From CAYHVH01 sp964360335 (GTDB taxonomy: Bacteria > Patescibacteriota > Doudnabacteria > UBA920 > 2-01-FULL-46-14): 12,539 nt of DNA. Made by a program: the position numbers and the translations under genes. Each line of letters opens with the position of its first letter. Position 1 is the first letter of the stretch. The stretch lies in contig CAYHVH010000021.1 in NCBI GenBank assembly GCA_964360335.1, positions 1-12,539 of the forward strand, in the 5' to 3' direction. This document shows positions 1 through 5,414 of this stretch, one piece after another. Under the pieces are notes generated by a model, which ran no database searches, was not told where the DNA came from, and saw nothing but the letters and a program-made list of their open reading frames with translations.

Positions 1-1349
1 CCGAACTTTTTCCCGACTTCTTCGGCCGTTTCGCGCTTCCGGGCGATTTTTATTTCCCCGTTTTGGGCGATAAGCTTCGCCGGGGAGGAGAGGAGGCAGT
101 GCTGGGACGCAAGCGCATCCTGGTAAGCGCCGGTGTCGAGAATCGCAAGATATTGCTCTTCGCCCTCTTCGAGTTTGGGCAGCGGCACGTAGCCGCCGCC
201 GGCGGTGTATTTGTCGTCACTGTCGCAACTCGACCCGCTGAGCCAGACTTGCTGCAGGCGGGCGTCCATGTTGTTGACCGGCAGAATGTGCCATTTTTGG
301 TGGATCGCCCAGGTGTCGGGGAGGTCGTTGATGAAACTGCCATCAACGACATACCACTTTTTACTGTGGCCGTTGTCCACGTCCTTTTCCGAGAGCACTT
401 TGAAAATCGTAATCTGCGCCGGAGCAACGACGTAGCGGCCCCACTCGCAGATGATATTCGGCTCGCGGACTTGGTGGCGCTGGCAGACCTGCTTGAAGGT
501 TTTTACAATCCGGTTAATCGCGGCTTTGCCAGTGTAGAATTTTTTCTTCTCGTACGGCACCCCGCCCCCCCCGCCGATATTGATGGTATCGAGCTGCGGA
601 TTTTTCTCGCGCATTTTGGCATACAGCATTACCGCCCGTTTGATCGGCGCCACCAGCCCTTTCACGGTTTCGATTTGACTAGAAATATGGTAGCTCAAAA
701 TCCCGAGATTGCGGATTTTGCCAAGCTTCAAGAGTTCGTCTTCGTGGAAGCCGAAGTGGTTGAACTTTTTGTCCCAGTGCGAGCGGACCTTGATATCCAT
801 ATCGACCCGTATCCCGACCTCGCCCTTGTAGCGTTTGAAGAATTCAAGTTCCTGTTCTTCCTCAATAATCGGGGTAATCATCACGCCCTTCCGGTCGAGT
901 TCCTCGATGAGGTTTAGATAGGTGGTGGTTTTGGGGCCGTTGCAGAGCACGCGGATTTTGGAGTTGAATTTTTCCTGCTCCCAAAGGCGTTTCACTATCC
1001 AGAGCTCATTCCCTGAAGAAGTTTCCAAGTTTGCGCCCTCCGAGATGACGGGCAGGACGAATTCTCGGTTTTGGTTGACCTTCATCGGATAGTGATAAAA
1101 AAACCGACCCTTGTAGTCGTTGAGCTTCAGATAAGCGTTGAAAATGTCAATCAGGTTTCTCACCCGCGCTTCAATGATAAACGGAAAAACGATTTCCAGG
1201 GTGGTGCCGTATTTATTGACGAGTTCGGCGATATTGTACTGGTAGTTGCCCTCTTTGAGCATCAGTTCGCCCTTTTTGGTCACATCAAAGTATTGAGTGT
1301 TGAACTCTTCTTTGCCGAGTTTCCAAAAGGCTTTGAGATTTTTTCTCAC
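1..1349 (-). CDS. speA: Arginine decarboxylase, SpeA-type, PLP-dependent (3' end outside window)
   Basis: This is a fold-type III, PLP-dependent decarboxylase that should convert arginine to agmatine, the entry to polyamine synthesis. I translated it by hand from GTG 1349; an in-frame TAA lies three codons upstream, so no earlier start exists. 449 codons are visible and the frame is open to the edge. Landmarks seen: FYHYPMKVNQN, with the PLP lysine at residue 90 as in the SpeA YPIKVNQ motif; YHISSQ (220-225); the glycine-rich phosphate loop NIGGGGG (257-263); CEWGRYVVAPA (301-311); the DGSFINDLPDTWAIHQ block (336-351); the active-site CDSD motif at Cys375; and DTGAYQDALASQH (405-417). By comparison with E. 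coli SpeA only a short C-terminal tail should be missing. It lacks the roughly 100-residue helical insert of E. coli SpeA after the ESGR-like motif, and much of its N-terminal region. Substrate choice is inferred from family resemblance. Divergent from the 1585 gene. Confidence 0.9.
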   Translation of the reverse strand, partial: MRKNLKAFWKLGKEEFNTQYFDVTKKGELMLKEGNYQYNIAELVNKYGTTLEIVFPFIIEARVRNLIDIFNAYLKLNDYKGRFFYHYPMKVNQNREFVLPVISEGANLETSSGNELWIVKRLWEQEKFNSKIRVLCNGPKTTTYLNLIEELDRKGVMITPIIEEEQELEFFKRYKGEVGIRVDMDIKVRSHWDKKFNHFGFHEDELLKLGKIRNLGILSYHISSQIETVKGLVAPIKRAVMLYAKMREKNPQLDTINIGGGGGVPYEKKKFYTGKAAINRIVKTFKQVCQRHQVREPNIICEWGRYVVAPAQITIFKVLSEKDVDNGHSKKWYVVDGSFINDLPDTWAIHQKWHILPVNNMDARLQQVWLSGSSCDSDDKYTAGGGYVPLPKLEEGEEQYLAILDTGAYQDALASQHCLLSSPAKLIAQNGEIKIARKRETAEEVGKKF

Positions 1350-1388
1350 TTGAGTTTATCCGCGGCGTCAGCGAGATTTGTAAGCTGA

Positions 1389-1416
1389 ATTATAAGTGTT
1401 GCCGAAAGATAGTCAA
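1389..1416 (-). promoter_or_regulatory. Sigma70-type promoter for speA
   Basis: On the minus strand TTGACT (1416-1411) and a perfect TATAAT (1394-1389) are separated by 16 bases. Predicted transcription start is near 1382, giving a leader of about 33 bases before GTG 1349. No clear Shine-Dalgarno is seen before that start. Confidence 0.7.
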
Positions 1417-1466
1417 CCCCGAAACTCCCAAGATATGCACAACTTCTGGAGAAGCAGAGAGAAGGA

Positions 1467-1495
1467 TTGACAGCGCCGGTGAATTCTGCTATCCT
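1467..1495 (+). promoter_or_regulatory. Sigma70-type promoter for the 1585 gene
   Basis: Perfect TTGACA (1467-1472), 17-base spacer, TATCCT (1490-1495). It faces away from the speA promoter, so 1350-1584 is a divergent control region. Predicted leader is about 83 bases. Confidence 0.72.
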
Positions 1496-1584
1496 GGCCT
1501 GTAATCCAGACTAGGTGTTTTTTATCCAAATCTGGGTTATGGAGTCAAATTTGATAGAAAAAAGAAAGAAGGAGGACGACGCCA

Positions 1585-2013
1585 ATGGATAAAACCATTG
1601 TTCGCCGCGTTACCGTCAACCGCGACCAGACGCCGGAGCAGATGATCAACGCAACCGGTCGTAAACCGTACGTAATCGCGGGGGTCCTCAACACCATGCC
1701 TCGTCAAGGCACCGGCACCGAGGCAGTGGAACTCCACTTCTTTAACCCCGGTCGCTTCCTCACGATTGACGAGCAGGTACAGGAACTCGCGGCCTATGGA
1801 CTGGTGCCGGACTACTACGCCCAGATCCAGGTCAACATCGACGATCCGTCCTTTGCCGACGAGCACCCCAACGGTGCCCAGTGGGACAACAAAGGCGAAC
1901 AGGCCTCTTTCTTCCAGTTCAGCCGGTGGGACGTCGGGCGCAGCGTGCTCTGCCGCCGCGGCGGCGGCGACTGGAGCGGCGACTGGTGGTTTGCCGGCGT
2001 CCGTAAGTCCTAG
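1585..2013 (+). CDS. Small conserved-looking hypothetical protein with tryptophan-rich C-terminus
   Basis: A 142-residue soluble protein without signal peptide or membrane segment. The start is firm: GGAGG at 1571-1575 lies 9 bases before ATG 1585, unusually strong for this window. Notable blocks are the TPEQMINATGR segment (16-26), a PDYYAQIQVNIDDPSFADEHPN segment in the middle, and a C-terminal arginine/glycine stretch ending in DWSGDWWFAGVRKS. The DPSFADEHPNGAQW stretch and the WWFAGVRK ending resemble small proteins I associate with candidate-phylum bacteria, but I know of no assigned function. It has its own promoter and terminator, so it is a single-gene unit, probably well expressed. 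No catalytic motif can be named. Confidence 0.85.
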   Translation: MDKTIVRRVTVNRDQTPEQMINATGRKPYVIAGVLNTMPRQGTGTEAVELHFFNPGRFLTIDEQVQELAAYGLVPDYYAQIQVNIDDPSFADEHPNGAQWDNKGEQASFFQFSRWDVGRSVLCRRGGGDWSGDWWFAGVRKS

Positions 2014-2053
2014 GTCACTTGGGCACTTTGCCCCTGGTGGCTCTGGGACGCTT

Positions 2054-2095
2054 GGAACCTCGCGAAGAGTATCTCGTGGGGTTCCTTTCTTTTTG
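2054..2095 (+). terminator. Rho-independent terminator after the 1585 gene
   Basis: GGAACC (2054-2059) pairs with GGTTCC (2080-2085), with partial pairing inside, followed directly by TTTCTTTTT. It lies about 40 bases after the stop at 2013. Confidence 0.75.
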
Positions 2096-2143
2096 TCTAT
2101 TATGTTAGAAGTTAGATAGGAGGGGGGTCACTTGATGCTAGCC

Positions 2144-2172
2144 TTGCCAAAAGCTCGGGGGCTTGGTATAAT
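2144..2172 (+). promoter_or_regulatory. Promoter of the rpsB-tsf operon
   Basis: TTGCCA (2144-2149), 17-base spacer, perfect TATAAT (2167-2172). Predicted start near 2179 gives a long leader of about 225 bases before rpsB, holding the palindromic repeat at 2221-2307 and the hairpin at 2327-2380. Confidence 0.72.
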
Positions 2173-2220
2173 CGTTTTAACTTAATAATTTCACATTCTT
2201 TCCAAAGCCATTCGTTAATC

Positions 2221-2307
2221 GTCATTGCGAGGATCCGCCCGAGGCGGAGACGAAGCAATCTAACGTTGGGATTGCTTCCCCCTCGACAAGCTCGGGGTCG
2301 CAATGAC
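2221..2307. repeat. Nested palindromic repeat element (REP/MITE-like)
   Basis: An 87-base element bounded by perfect 10-base inverted repeats, GTCATTGCGA (2221-2230) and TCGCAATGAC (2298-2307). Inside are further hairpins: CCGCC/GGCGG (2235-2247) and GAAGCAATC (2252-2260) with GATTGCTTC (2270-2278), then a CCTCGACAAGCTCGGG segment. The outer ends and internal GAAGCAATC/GATTGCTTC pair resemble a dispersed intergenic palindrome I know from many bacterial genomes; that is recollection, not a search. It lies in the transcribed leader of rpsB. Confidence 0.75.
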
Positions 2308-2326
2308 AGACGTTTGAGTGGGTAAA

Positions 2327-2380
2327 TATTCCGGGCCCTGATTCGCGTATTACTTGCGGGTAGCGCGAGTTCCCGGAATA
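2327..2380 (+). promoter_or_regulatory. Structured rpsB leader hairpin (candidate S2 operator)
   Basis: A perfect 9-bp stem, TATTCCGGG (2327-2335) with CCCGGAATA (2372-2380), encloses a second stem TCGCG (2343-2347) with CGCGA (2364-2368). It ends 25 bases before the rpsB start and has no U-tract, so it is not a terminator. In other bacteria rpsB-tsf operons are repressed by S2 at a leader structure; that this hairpin plays that part is inference. Confidence 0.5.
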
Positions 2381-2405
2381 GGAAAGAAGAGGACTAAGGG
2401 GAAAT

Positions 2406-3158
2406 ATGCAATATCCGACAATTGAAGAATTGCTCGATGCCGGGGTACACTTCGGCCACCTGTCTTCGCGGTGGAATCCGCGGATGGAGCCGTATATTTT
2501 TACAACCCGGAACCGGATCCATGTCATCAATCTGGAGAAGACCTTGGAAAAATTGAAGGTTGCTTTAGATTTTATCCGTGAGCTCGTAAGTCGCGGCGGG
2601 ACCGTACTGTTTGTCGGCACCAAACGGCAGGCCAAAGAAGAAGTAAAGAAAGCCGCAGAAAGCTGCGGCATGCCGTATGTGGCCATTCGTTGGCTGGGCG
2701 GAACTTTTACCAACTTCAAGACCATTCAGAAAACGATTAAGAAACTGGAAAATCTTCATCGCCTTCGGGACGCGGAGGACTTTGGAATGAAATACACCAA
2801 AAAGGAGCGGCTGCTCATAGAACGGGAGATCCAGAAGCTGGAGAACCTGTTTCAGGGGATAAAAACCTTGAAGCGCCTCCCCGAGGCGATATTCGTGGTG
2901 GATGTCAATCACGACAAGATTGCCGTCAAAGAGGCCCACGCCACCGGGATTCCGGTGATCGGTTTGGTGGATAGCAACTCTGATCCGGCAGAAGTGAATT
3001 TTCCGATTCCCTCCAATGACGATGCCATCAAAGCGATTGCCCTGATGTTAAACCTGGTGGCGCAAACCGTGAGCGAAGGCAAAAGCCAGGCCGCCGCGGC
3101 AAACGCCGAAGCGGCAGTTACTTCTGCCCCGGCGGAACAGAAGGCAAAAAATGACTAA
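2406..3158 (+). CDS. rpsB: 30S ribosomal protein S2
   Basis: A 250-residue S2 homologue, a component of the small subunit on the cytoplasmic side of the 30S head-body junction, needed for S1 binding in many bacteria. The N-terminus PTIEELLDAGVHFGHLSSRWNP and later blocks (FVGTKRQAKEEV, RWLGGTFTNFKTI, PVIGLVDSNSDP, FPIPSNDDA) are classic S2. The core ends near residue 215 and is followed by an alanine-rich, low-complexity tail. ATG 2406 is preceded by purine-rich AAGGGG (2396-2401) and a GAGGA further up. It heads an operon with tsf, the usual bacterial order, overlapping it by 8 bases. Confidence 0.97.
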   Translation: MQYPTIEELLDAGVHFGHLSSRWNPRMEPYIFTTRNRIHVINLEKTLEKLKVALDFIRELVSRGGTVLFVGTKRQAKEEVKKAAESCGMPYVAIRWLGGTFTNFKTIQKTIKKLENLHRLRDAEDFGMKYTKKERLLIEREIQKLENLFQGIKTLKRLPEAIFVVDVNHDKIAVKEAHATGIPVIGLVDSNSDPAEVNFPIPSNDDAIKAIALMLNLVAQTVSEGKSQAAAANAEAAVTSAPAEQKAKND

Positions 3159-3750
3159 GAAAATTACAACCTCGGAGATAAAGAAGCTTCGGGAAAAAAC
3201 CGGAGCGGGAATGCTTGAGGCCAAAACTGCTTTGGAGGAGGCCCGGGGCGACGCGGAGCGGGCGGTTGAGCTGTTGCGCAAAAAGGGAATCCTCAAGGCC
3301 GGTAAAAAAGCACAGCGGGCGACCCGCCAAGGGACGATTGACGCTTACATTCACGGCGAGGGGCGGATTGGGGTGATGCTCGAGGTAAACTCCGAAACGG
3401 ATTTTGTGGCCCGCAACCAGGTATTTAAGAATCTGGTTCACGATTTGGCCCTCCACATCGCCGCTTCCGCGCCGTCGTATATTTCACGCGCGGACGTCCC
3501 AGCGGCGGTTGTGGCCAAAGAGAAAGAAATTTATGAGGCGGCTGCCGCGGCCGAAGGGAAACCCGGCGCAGTGCGGGAAAAAATTGTCACCGGCCGGCTG
3601 GAAAAATTTTATCAGGAGGTGTGTCTGCTGGAACAGCCGTTTGTGCGGGAGCCGAAGATTACGGTTCAGGATCTCCTAAATCAAAAAATTGCCATTTTGG
3701 GAGAAAACATTCAGATCAGGCGGTTTACGAGATATGTGTTGGGGGAGTAA
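3151..3750 (+). CDS. tsf: Translation elongation factor Ts (short form)
   Basis: EF-Ts recycles EF-Tu by exchanging GDP for GTP. The N-terminal UBA-like domain (about 1-55) carries the family signature LREKTGAGMLEAKTAL (13-28), followed by EVNSETDFVARN (78-89), whose TDFVA residues insert into EF-Tu. At 199 residues it is about the size of the Thermus protein and much shorter than the 283-residue E. coli form; it has one core subdomain rather than two. The start overlaps the end of rpsB by 8 bases (ATG inside the final AATGACTAA), so the two are translationally coupled. Confidence 0.96.
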   Translation: MTKKITTSEIKKLREKTGAGMLEAKTALEEARGDAERAVELLRKKGILKAGKKAQRATRQGTIDAYIHGEGRIGVMLEVNSETDFVARNQVFKNLVHDLALHIAASAPSYISRADVPAAVVAKEKEIYEAAAAAEGKPGAVREKIVTGRLEKFYQEVCLLEQPFVREPKITVQDLLNQKIAILGENIQIRRFTRYVLGE

Positions 3751-3752
3751 TT

Positions 3753-3887
3753 AAATTTCTAATTGCTCTAATTTCTAATGCCAAATCAATGACCAAATTC
3801 CAAATCCCAATGACCACCCCCACTCTTTCTCCCCCTATTCGCTTCGCTGTCAGGGGGAGATGAAGAGGGGGTAGAAATTAGGAATTT
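3753..3887. repeat. Long imperfect palindrome between tsf and the TPR gene
   Basis: The spacer is one interrupted inverted repeat. A central perfect stem CTCCCCCT (3829-3836) pairs with AGGGGGAG (3852-3859); flanking C-rich and G-rich tracts continue the pairing; CTAATTTCTA (3768-3777) matches TAGAAATTAG (3872-3881), and AAATTTCTAATT (3753-3764) nearly matches AATTAGGAATTT (3876-3887). The left arm also holds short AATGACCAAAT-like repeats. No U-tract follows, so it looks like a MITE-like or REP-like insert rather than a terminator. Its right end supplies AGGA, 8 bases before the next start. Confidence 0.65.
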
Positions 3888-3891
3888 ATCA

Positions 3892-4752
3892 ATGTTTAGC
3901 TTCCTTCCCCAACTTTTAATCGTTCTCTCTCTCGTCGGCATCATCGTCATTGTTTTGCGTAAAGTCCCGGGGGTCAATGAGTTTGTCAGTCAGACGCCGG
4001 TGACGAAGCTGCCTGCCGAAGGGGCGAAAGCACTCCTGGCACAACTCTGGGCCCGGCTCCGCTGGCTTTTACAAAAGCTTTGGCATTTTGTTTTGGAGGT
4101 CAAGGAACTTTCCAAAACCCGGGCTTTCTCCCGGATCCCCACCGGCTTTTCCAAAATTCATTTCCCCAAGGCCGGACTGCACCTTTTTAAACGGCCGGAT
4201 ACGGTCGCTTTTTATCTCCAGCAGGCCCAAAAAAGTCTGTCGCGCGAGGATTATGAGGAAGCCGAGCGGCAATTCATCAAAGTAATTGAAAAGGATTCCC
4301 GGAATGAGGAAGCCTTTGCGGGTTTGGGCAAACTCTATCTCGCCCAGAAAAAATTTGAAGAGGCAATCGAAACCTACAAATTTTTGCTGAAATACTATCC
4401 TGACAATGATGGCTATCACGCCAACTTGGGTCAGGCCTATCACGGCCAGAAGCTTTATGACCCGGCCGTGGAGGCGTATGAGCGGGCCATCGAACTTAGT
4501 CCAGAGAATGCCAAGCGCTACGTCAACCTTGGCCTGACTTTGGAGGCAAAAAAGCATTTGGAGGAGGCCATCCTCAATTACCGCAAGGCCGTGTCCTTGG
4601 AAAAAACCAATCCGCAATTTCTGATGGTCCTGGCGGATGCCTTGATAAAAAAGGGGGACAAGGAAGAGGCGGAAGTTTTGCTCCAGCAGATTCTGCAGCT
4701 CGAGCCGACCAATCATCCGGCCCGGGAGAAATTGATGCAACTAAAGTTTTAA
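3892..4752 (+). CDS. Membrane-anchored TPR repeat protein
   Basis: A 286-residue protein. Residues 4-23 form one hydrophobic helix, probably an uncleaved anchor, followed by a basic, proline-containing linker to about residue 102. The rest is about five tetratricopeptide repeats (roughly 106-139, 140-173, 174-206, 208-241 and 242-275) with the usual pattern, for example AFAGLGKLYLAQKKFEEAIE (141-160) and VEAYERAIELSPENAK. TPR arrays are protein-binding scaffolds; no enzyme domain is present, and the partner is unknown. It follows tsf by 141 bases across a palindromic repeat and is probably read from the rpsB promoter. The only start support is AGGA near 3881. Confidence 0.9.
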   Translation: MFSFLPQLLIVLSLVGIIVIVLRKVPGVNEFVSQTPVTKLPAEGAKALLAQLWARLRWLLQKLWHFVLEVKELSKTRAFSRIPTGFSKIHFPKAGLHLFKRPDTVAFYLQQAQKSLSREDYEEAERQFIKVIEKDSRNEEAFAGLGKLYLAQKKFEEAIETYKFLLKYYPDNDGYHANLGQAYHGQKLYDPAVEAYERAIELSPENAKRYVNLGLTLEAKKHLEEAILNYRKAVSLEKTNPQFLMVLADALIKKGDKEEAEVLLQQILQLEPTNHPAREKLMQLKF

Positions 4753-4768
4753 CATTGGTATGCAGTTG

Positions 4769-4866
4769 ACCCCGTTAGACAATAATCTACAAATGAGCCC
4801 GTTATGATTGTTGAGATTCTCTCACGAGCAAACTAAATGTCAGGTTCAAGTGTCGTCTAACGGGGT
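4769..4866. repeat. 98-base inverted-repeat element, copy 1
   Basis: The ends are a perfect 12-base inverted repeat, ACCCCGTTAGAC (4769-4780) and GTCTAACGGGGT (4855-4866). The same ends at almost the same spacing recur at 8000-8098, while the interiors are largely different. A weak internal echo of the end motif, GAGCCCGTTATGA, starts at 4795. The element begins 16 bases after the TPR stop codon, and its right end touches the -35 box of the tRNA promoter. Confidence 0.75.
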
Positions 4867-4894
4867 TGAAATTTTAGGCAAACCGAACTATAAT
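4866..4894 (+). promoter_or_regulatory. Promoter of the tRNA-Thr array
   Basis: TTGAAA (4866-4871), 17-base spacer, perfect TATAAT (4889-4894). The -35 box starts on the last base of the 98-base element. Predicted start is near 4901, just before the first tRNA-like sequence at 4913. Confidence 0.75.
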
Positions 4895-4912
4895 TTTACA
4901 CGTACCAGTCGG

Positions 4913-4936
4913 GCCACCTTAGCTCAGCTGGTAGAG
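4913..4936 (+). pseudogene. 5' fragment of a tRNA (fragment A), cut at the D stem
   Basis: GCCACCT (4913-4919), TA, D-stem GCTC (4922-4925), D-loop AGCTGGTA and GAG (4934-4936) match positions 1-24 of a tRNA of the same type as the tRNA-Thr genes beside it. It stops abruptly and is followed at once by an insert module (4937-5003). No matching 3' half with acceptor strand AGGTGGC is found in the window. Confidence 0.7.
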
Positions 4937-5003
4937 TCCCGAAAAACCATTTTCGCCTTGCAAAAATTGATTTTTCGAGGATCCTCGATGTTCTTAAAAT
5001 TTT

Positions 5004-5037
5004 GCCACCCTAGCTTAATGGCAGAGCAACGGTTTTG
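5004..5037 (+). pseudogene. 5' half of a tRNA-Thr-like gene (half B)
   Basis: Positions 1-35 of a tRNA, from GCCACCC (5004-5010) through D arm and anticodon-stem strand ACGGT (5029-5033) to TTTG (5034-5037). It differs from the first half of the intact tRNA-Thr at 5206 by one base (T for C at the end of the D stem). It breaks off inside the anticodon, where the second module begins. The 3' half in the nested position (5370-5407) does not match its acceptor stem, so the pair looks chimeric. Confidence 0.75.
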
Positions 5038-5105
5038 CTCCGATATTCTCAAAACCAAGGGTTTTGTTAGAATATCGCGAGTCCGCGATTTTGTAGGAAA
5101 AATTT

Positions 5106-5346
5106 GCCGGCGTAGCTCAGCGGCAGAGCAGCTGTTTTGCTCCGATATTCACAAAAGTCAATCTTTTGTTACAATATCGAGAGTCCTCGATGTTCTTAAA
5201 ATTTTGCCACCCTAGCTCAATGGCAGAGCAACGGTTTTGTAAACCGTAGGTTCCGGGTTCAAATCCCGGGGGTGGCTCTGGCTGGCAAAATTTTGAACAT
5301 CGGGATAAACAGCAGGTCGTCGGTTCAAATCCGGCCGCCGGCTCCA
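5106..5346 (+). tRNA. Interrupted tRNA-Thr(TGT), gene C, with another tRNA gene inside its insert
   Basis: The 5' half 5106-5139 and 3' half 5306-5346 join to a complete cloverleaf: acceptor GCCGGCG/CGCCGGC, D stem GCTC/GAGC, anticodon stem GCTGT (5131-5135)/ACAGC (5309-5313), loop TTTGTAA with anticodon TGT, T stem GTCGG/CCGGC with loop TTCAAAT, discriminator T, and an encoded CCA (5344-5346). The body closely matches ordinary bacterial tRNA-Thr. The insert is 5140-5305 (166 bases), of which 72 are the intact tRNA-Thr at 5206-5277. If the break is placed one base earlier (G5139 to G5304 removed) the loop would read TTTATAA, anticodon TAT; I prefer TGT because of the tRNA-Thr body and the intact copy. 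Whether it is spliced is unknown. Confidence 0.7.
5206..5277 (+). tRNA. tRNA-Thr(TGT), intact (gene D)
   Basis: Full cloverleaf without interruption: acceptor GCCACCC (5206-5212)/GGGTGGC (5270-5276), D stem GCTC/GAGC, anticodon stem ACGGT/ACCGT, loop TTTGTAA with anticodon TGT at 5238-5240, T arm CCGGG-TTCAAAT-CCCGG, discriminator T5277, no encoded CCA. It lies wholly inside the insert of gene C. Its first three bases are also the last three of the left SL3 arm, so maturation at its 5' end competes with that stem. Confidence 0.92.
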
Positions 5347-5369
5347 GGCAAATTTTTACAAAATCGGGA

Positions 5370-5407
5370 TAAACAGTAGGTCGTGGGTTCGAGTCCCACC
5401 TCCGGCT
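5370..5407 (+). pseudogene. 3' half of a tRNA-Thr (half B')
   Basis: Positions 36-73 of a tRNA: TAA, anticodon-stem strand ACAGT (5373-5377), AGGTC, T arm GTGGG-TTCGAGT-CCCAC (5383-5399), acceptor strand CTCCGGC (5400-5406), T. It follows the second 3' module. Its acceptor strand would need GCCGGAG, which no 5' half in the window has; half C (GCCGGCG) would pair with one mismatch, half B would fail at four of seven positions. Confidence 0.75.
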
Positions 5408-5414
5408 AAGATGC

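Larger units (their letters stand above)
4937..5369 (+). repeat. Tandem, nested intron-like modules in tRNA-Thr genes
   Basis: Three 5' modules of 66-68 bases occur at 4937-5003, 5038-5105 and 5140-5205, spaced 101-102 bases apart; two 3' modules occur at 5284-5305 and 5347-5369, spaced 63 bases apart. Each 5' module has TCCG or TCCCG, a two-part stem-loop (SL1), a 4-bp stem with a four-base loop (SL2), and the left arm of a long stem (SL3) that ends in the GCC of the next tRNA. Each 3' module is the SL3 right arm (GGCAAA...) followed by CGGGA. SL3 pairs: 5190-5208 with 5284-5300, and 5088-5108 with 5347-5364 (17-18 bp with one small bulge). The final CGGG can pair with the opening TCCG. SL2 is CGAG/CTCG, CGCG/CGCG and CGAG/CTCG in the three copies. 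Function unknown. Confidence 0.8.

Noticed and set aside
63..917. 284-residue plus-strand ORF
   Set aside because: It is antisense to the arginine decarboxylase, whose motifs are unmistakable; no family features in this frame.
1766..2119. 117-residue ORF overlapping the 1585 gene
   Set aside because: Different frame inside a gene with firm start and stop; threonine, serine and arginine-rich composition is typical of a shadow frame.
3829..3859. Terminator between tsf and the TPR gene
   Set aside because: The stem is strong but is followed by AGATGAAGAGGGGG, not a U-tract.
4937..5205. CRISPR array, suggested by the ~101-base period
   Set aside because: The repeating units are tRNA halves and structured modules, not short identical repeats with unique spacers, and no cas genes are near.
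4808..5215. 135-residue ORF across the tRNA array
   Set aside because: It runs through promoter, tRNA halves and modules; its repeated peptide only mirrors the DNA repeats.
5106..5346. Archaeal-type bulge-helix-bulge tRNA intron
   Set aside because: The junctions do not give two three-base bulges around a 4-bp helix, the break is at 35/36 and not 37/38, and bacteria normally lack the splicing endonuclease.
4937..5369. Known group I intron in the tRNA anticodon loop
   Set aside because: The insertion site and an AGAGTCC string recall group I introns, but about 90 bases of core is too short, and I find no P3-P8 core or matching partner for the P7-like string.
4937..5369. Hammerhead or other known self-cleaving ribozyme
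   Set aside because: No CTGATGA plus GAAA core is present and no other known ribozyme pattern is evident by eye.
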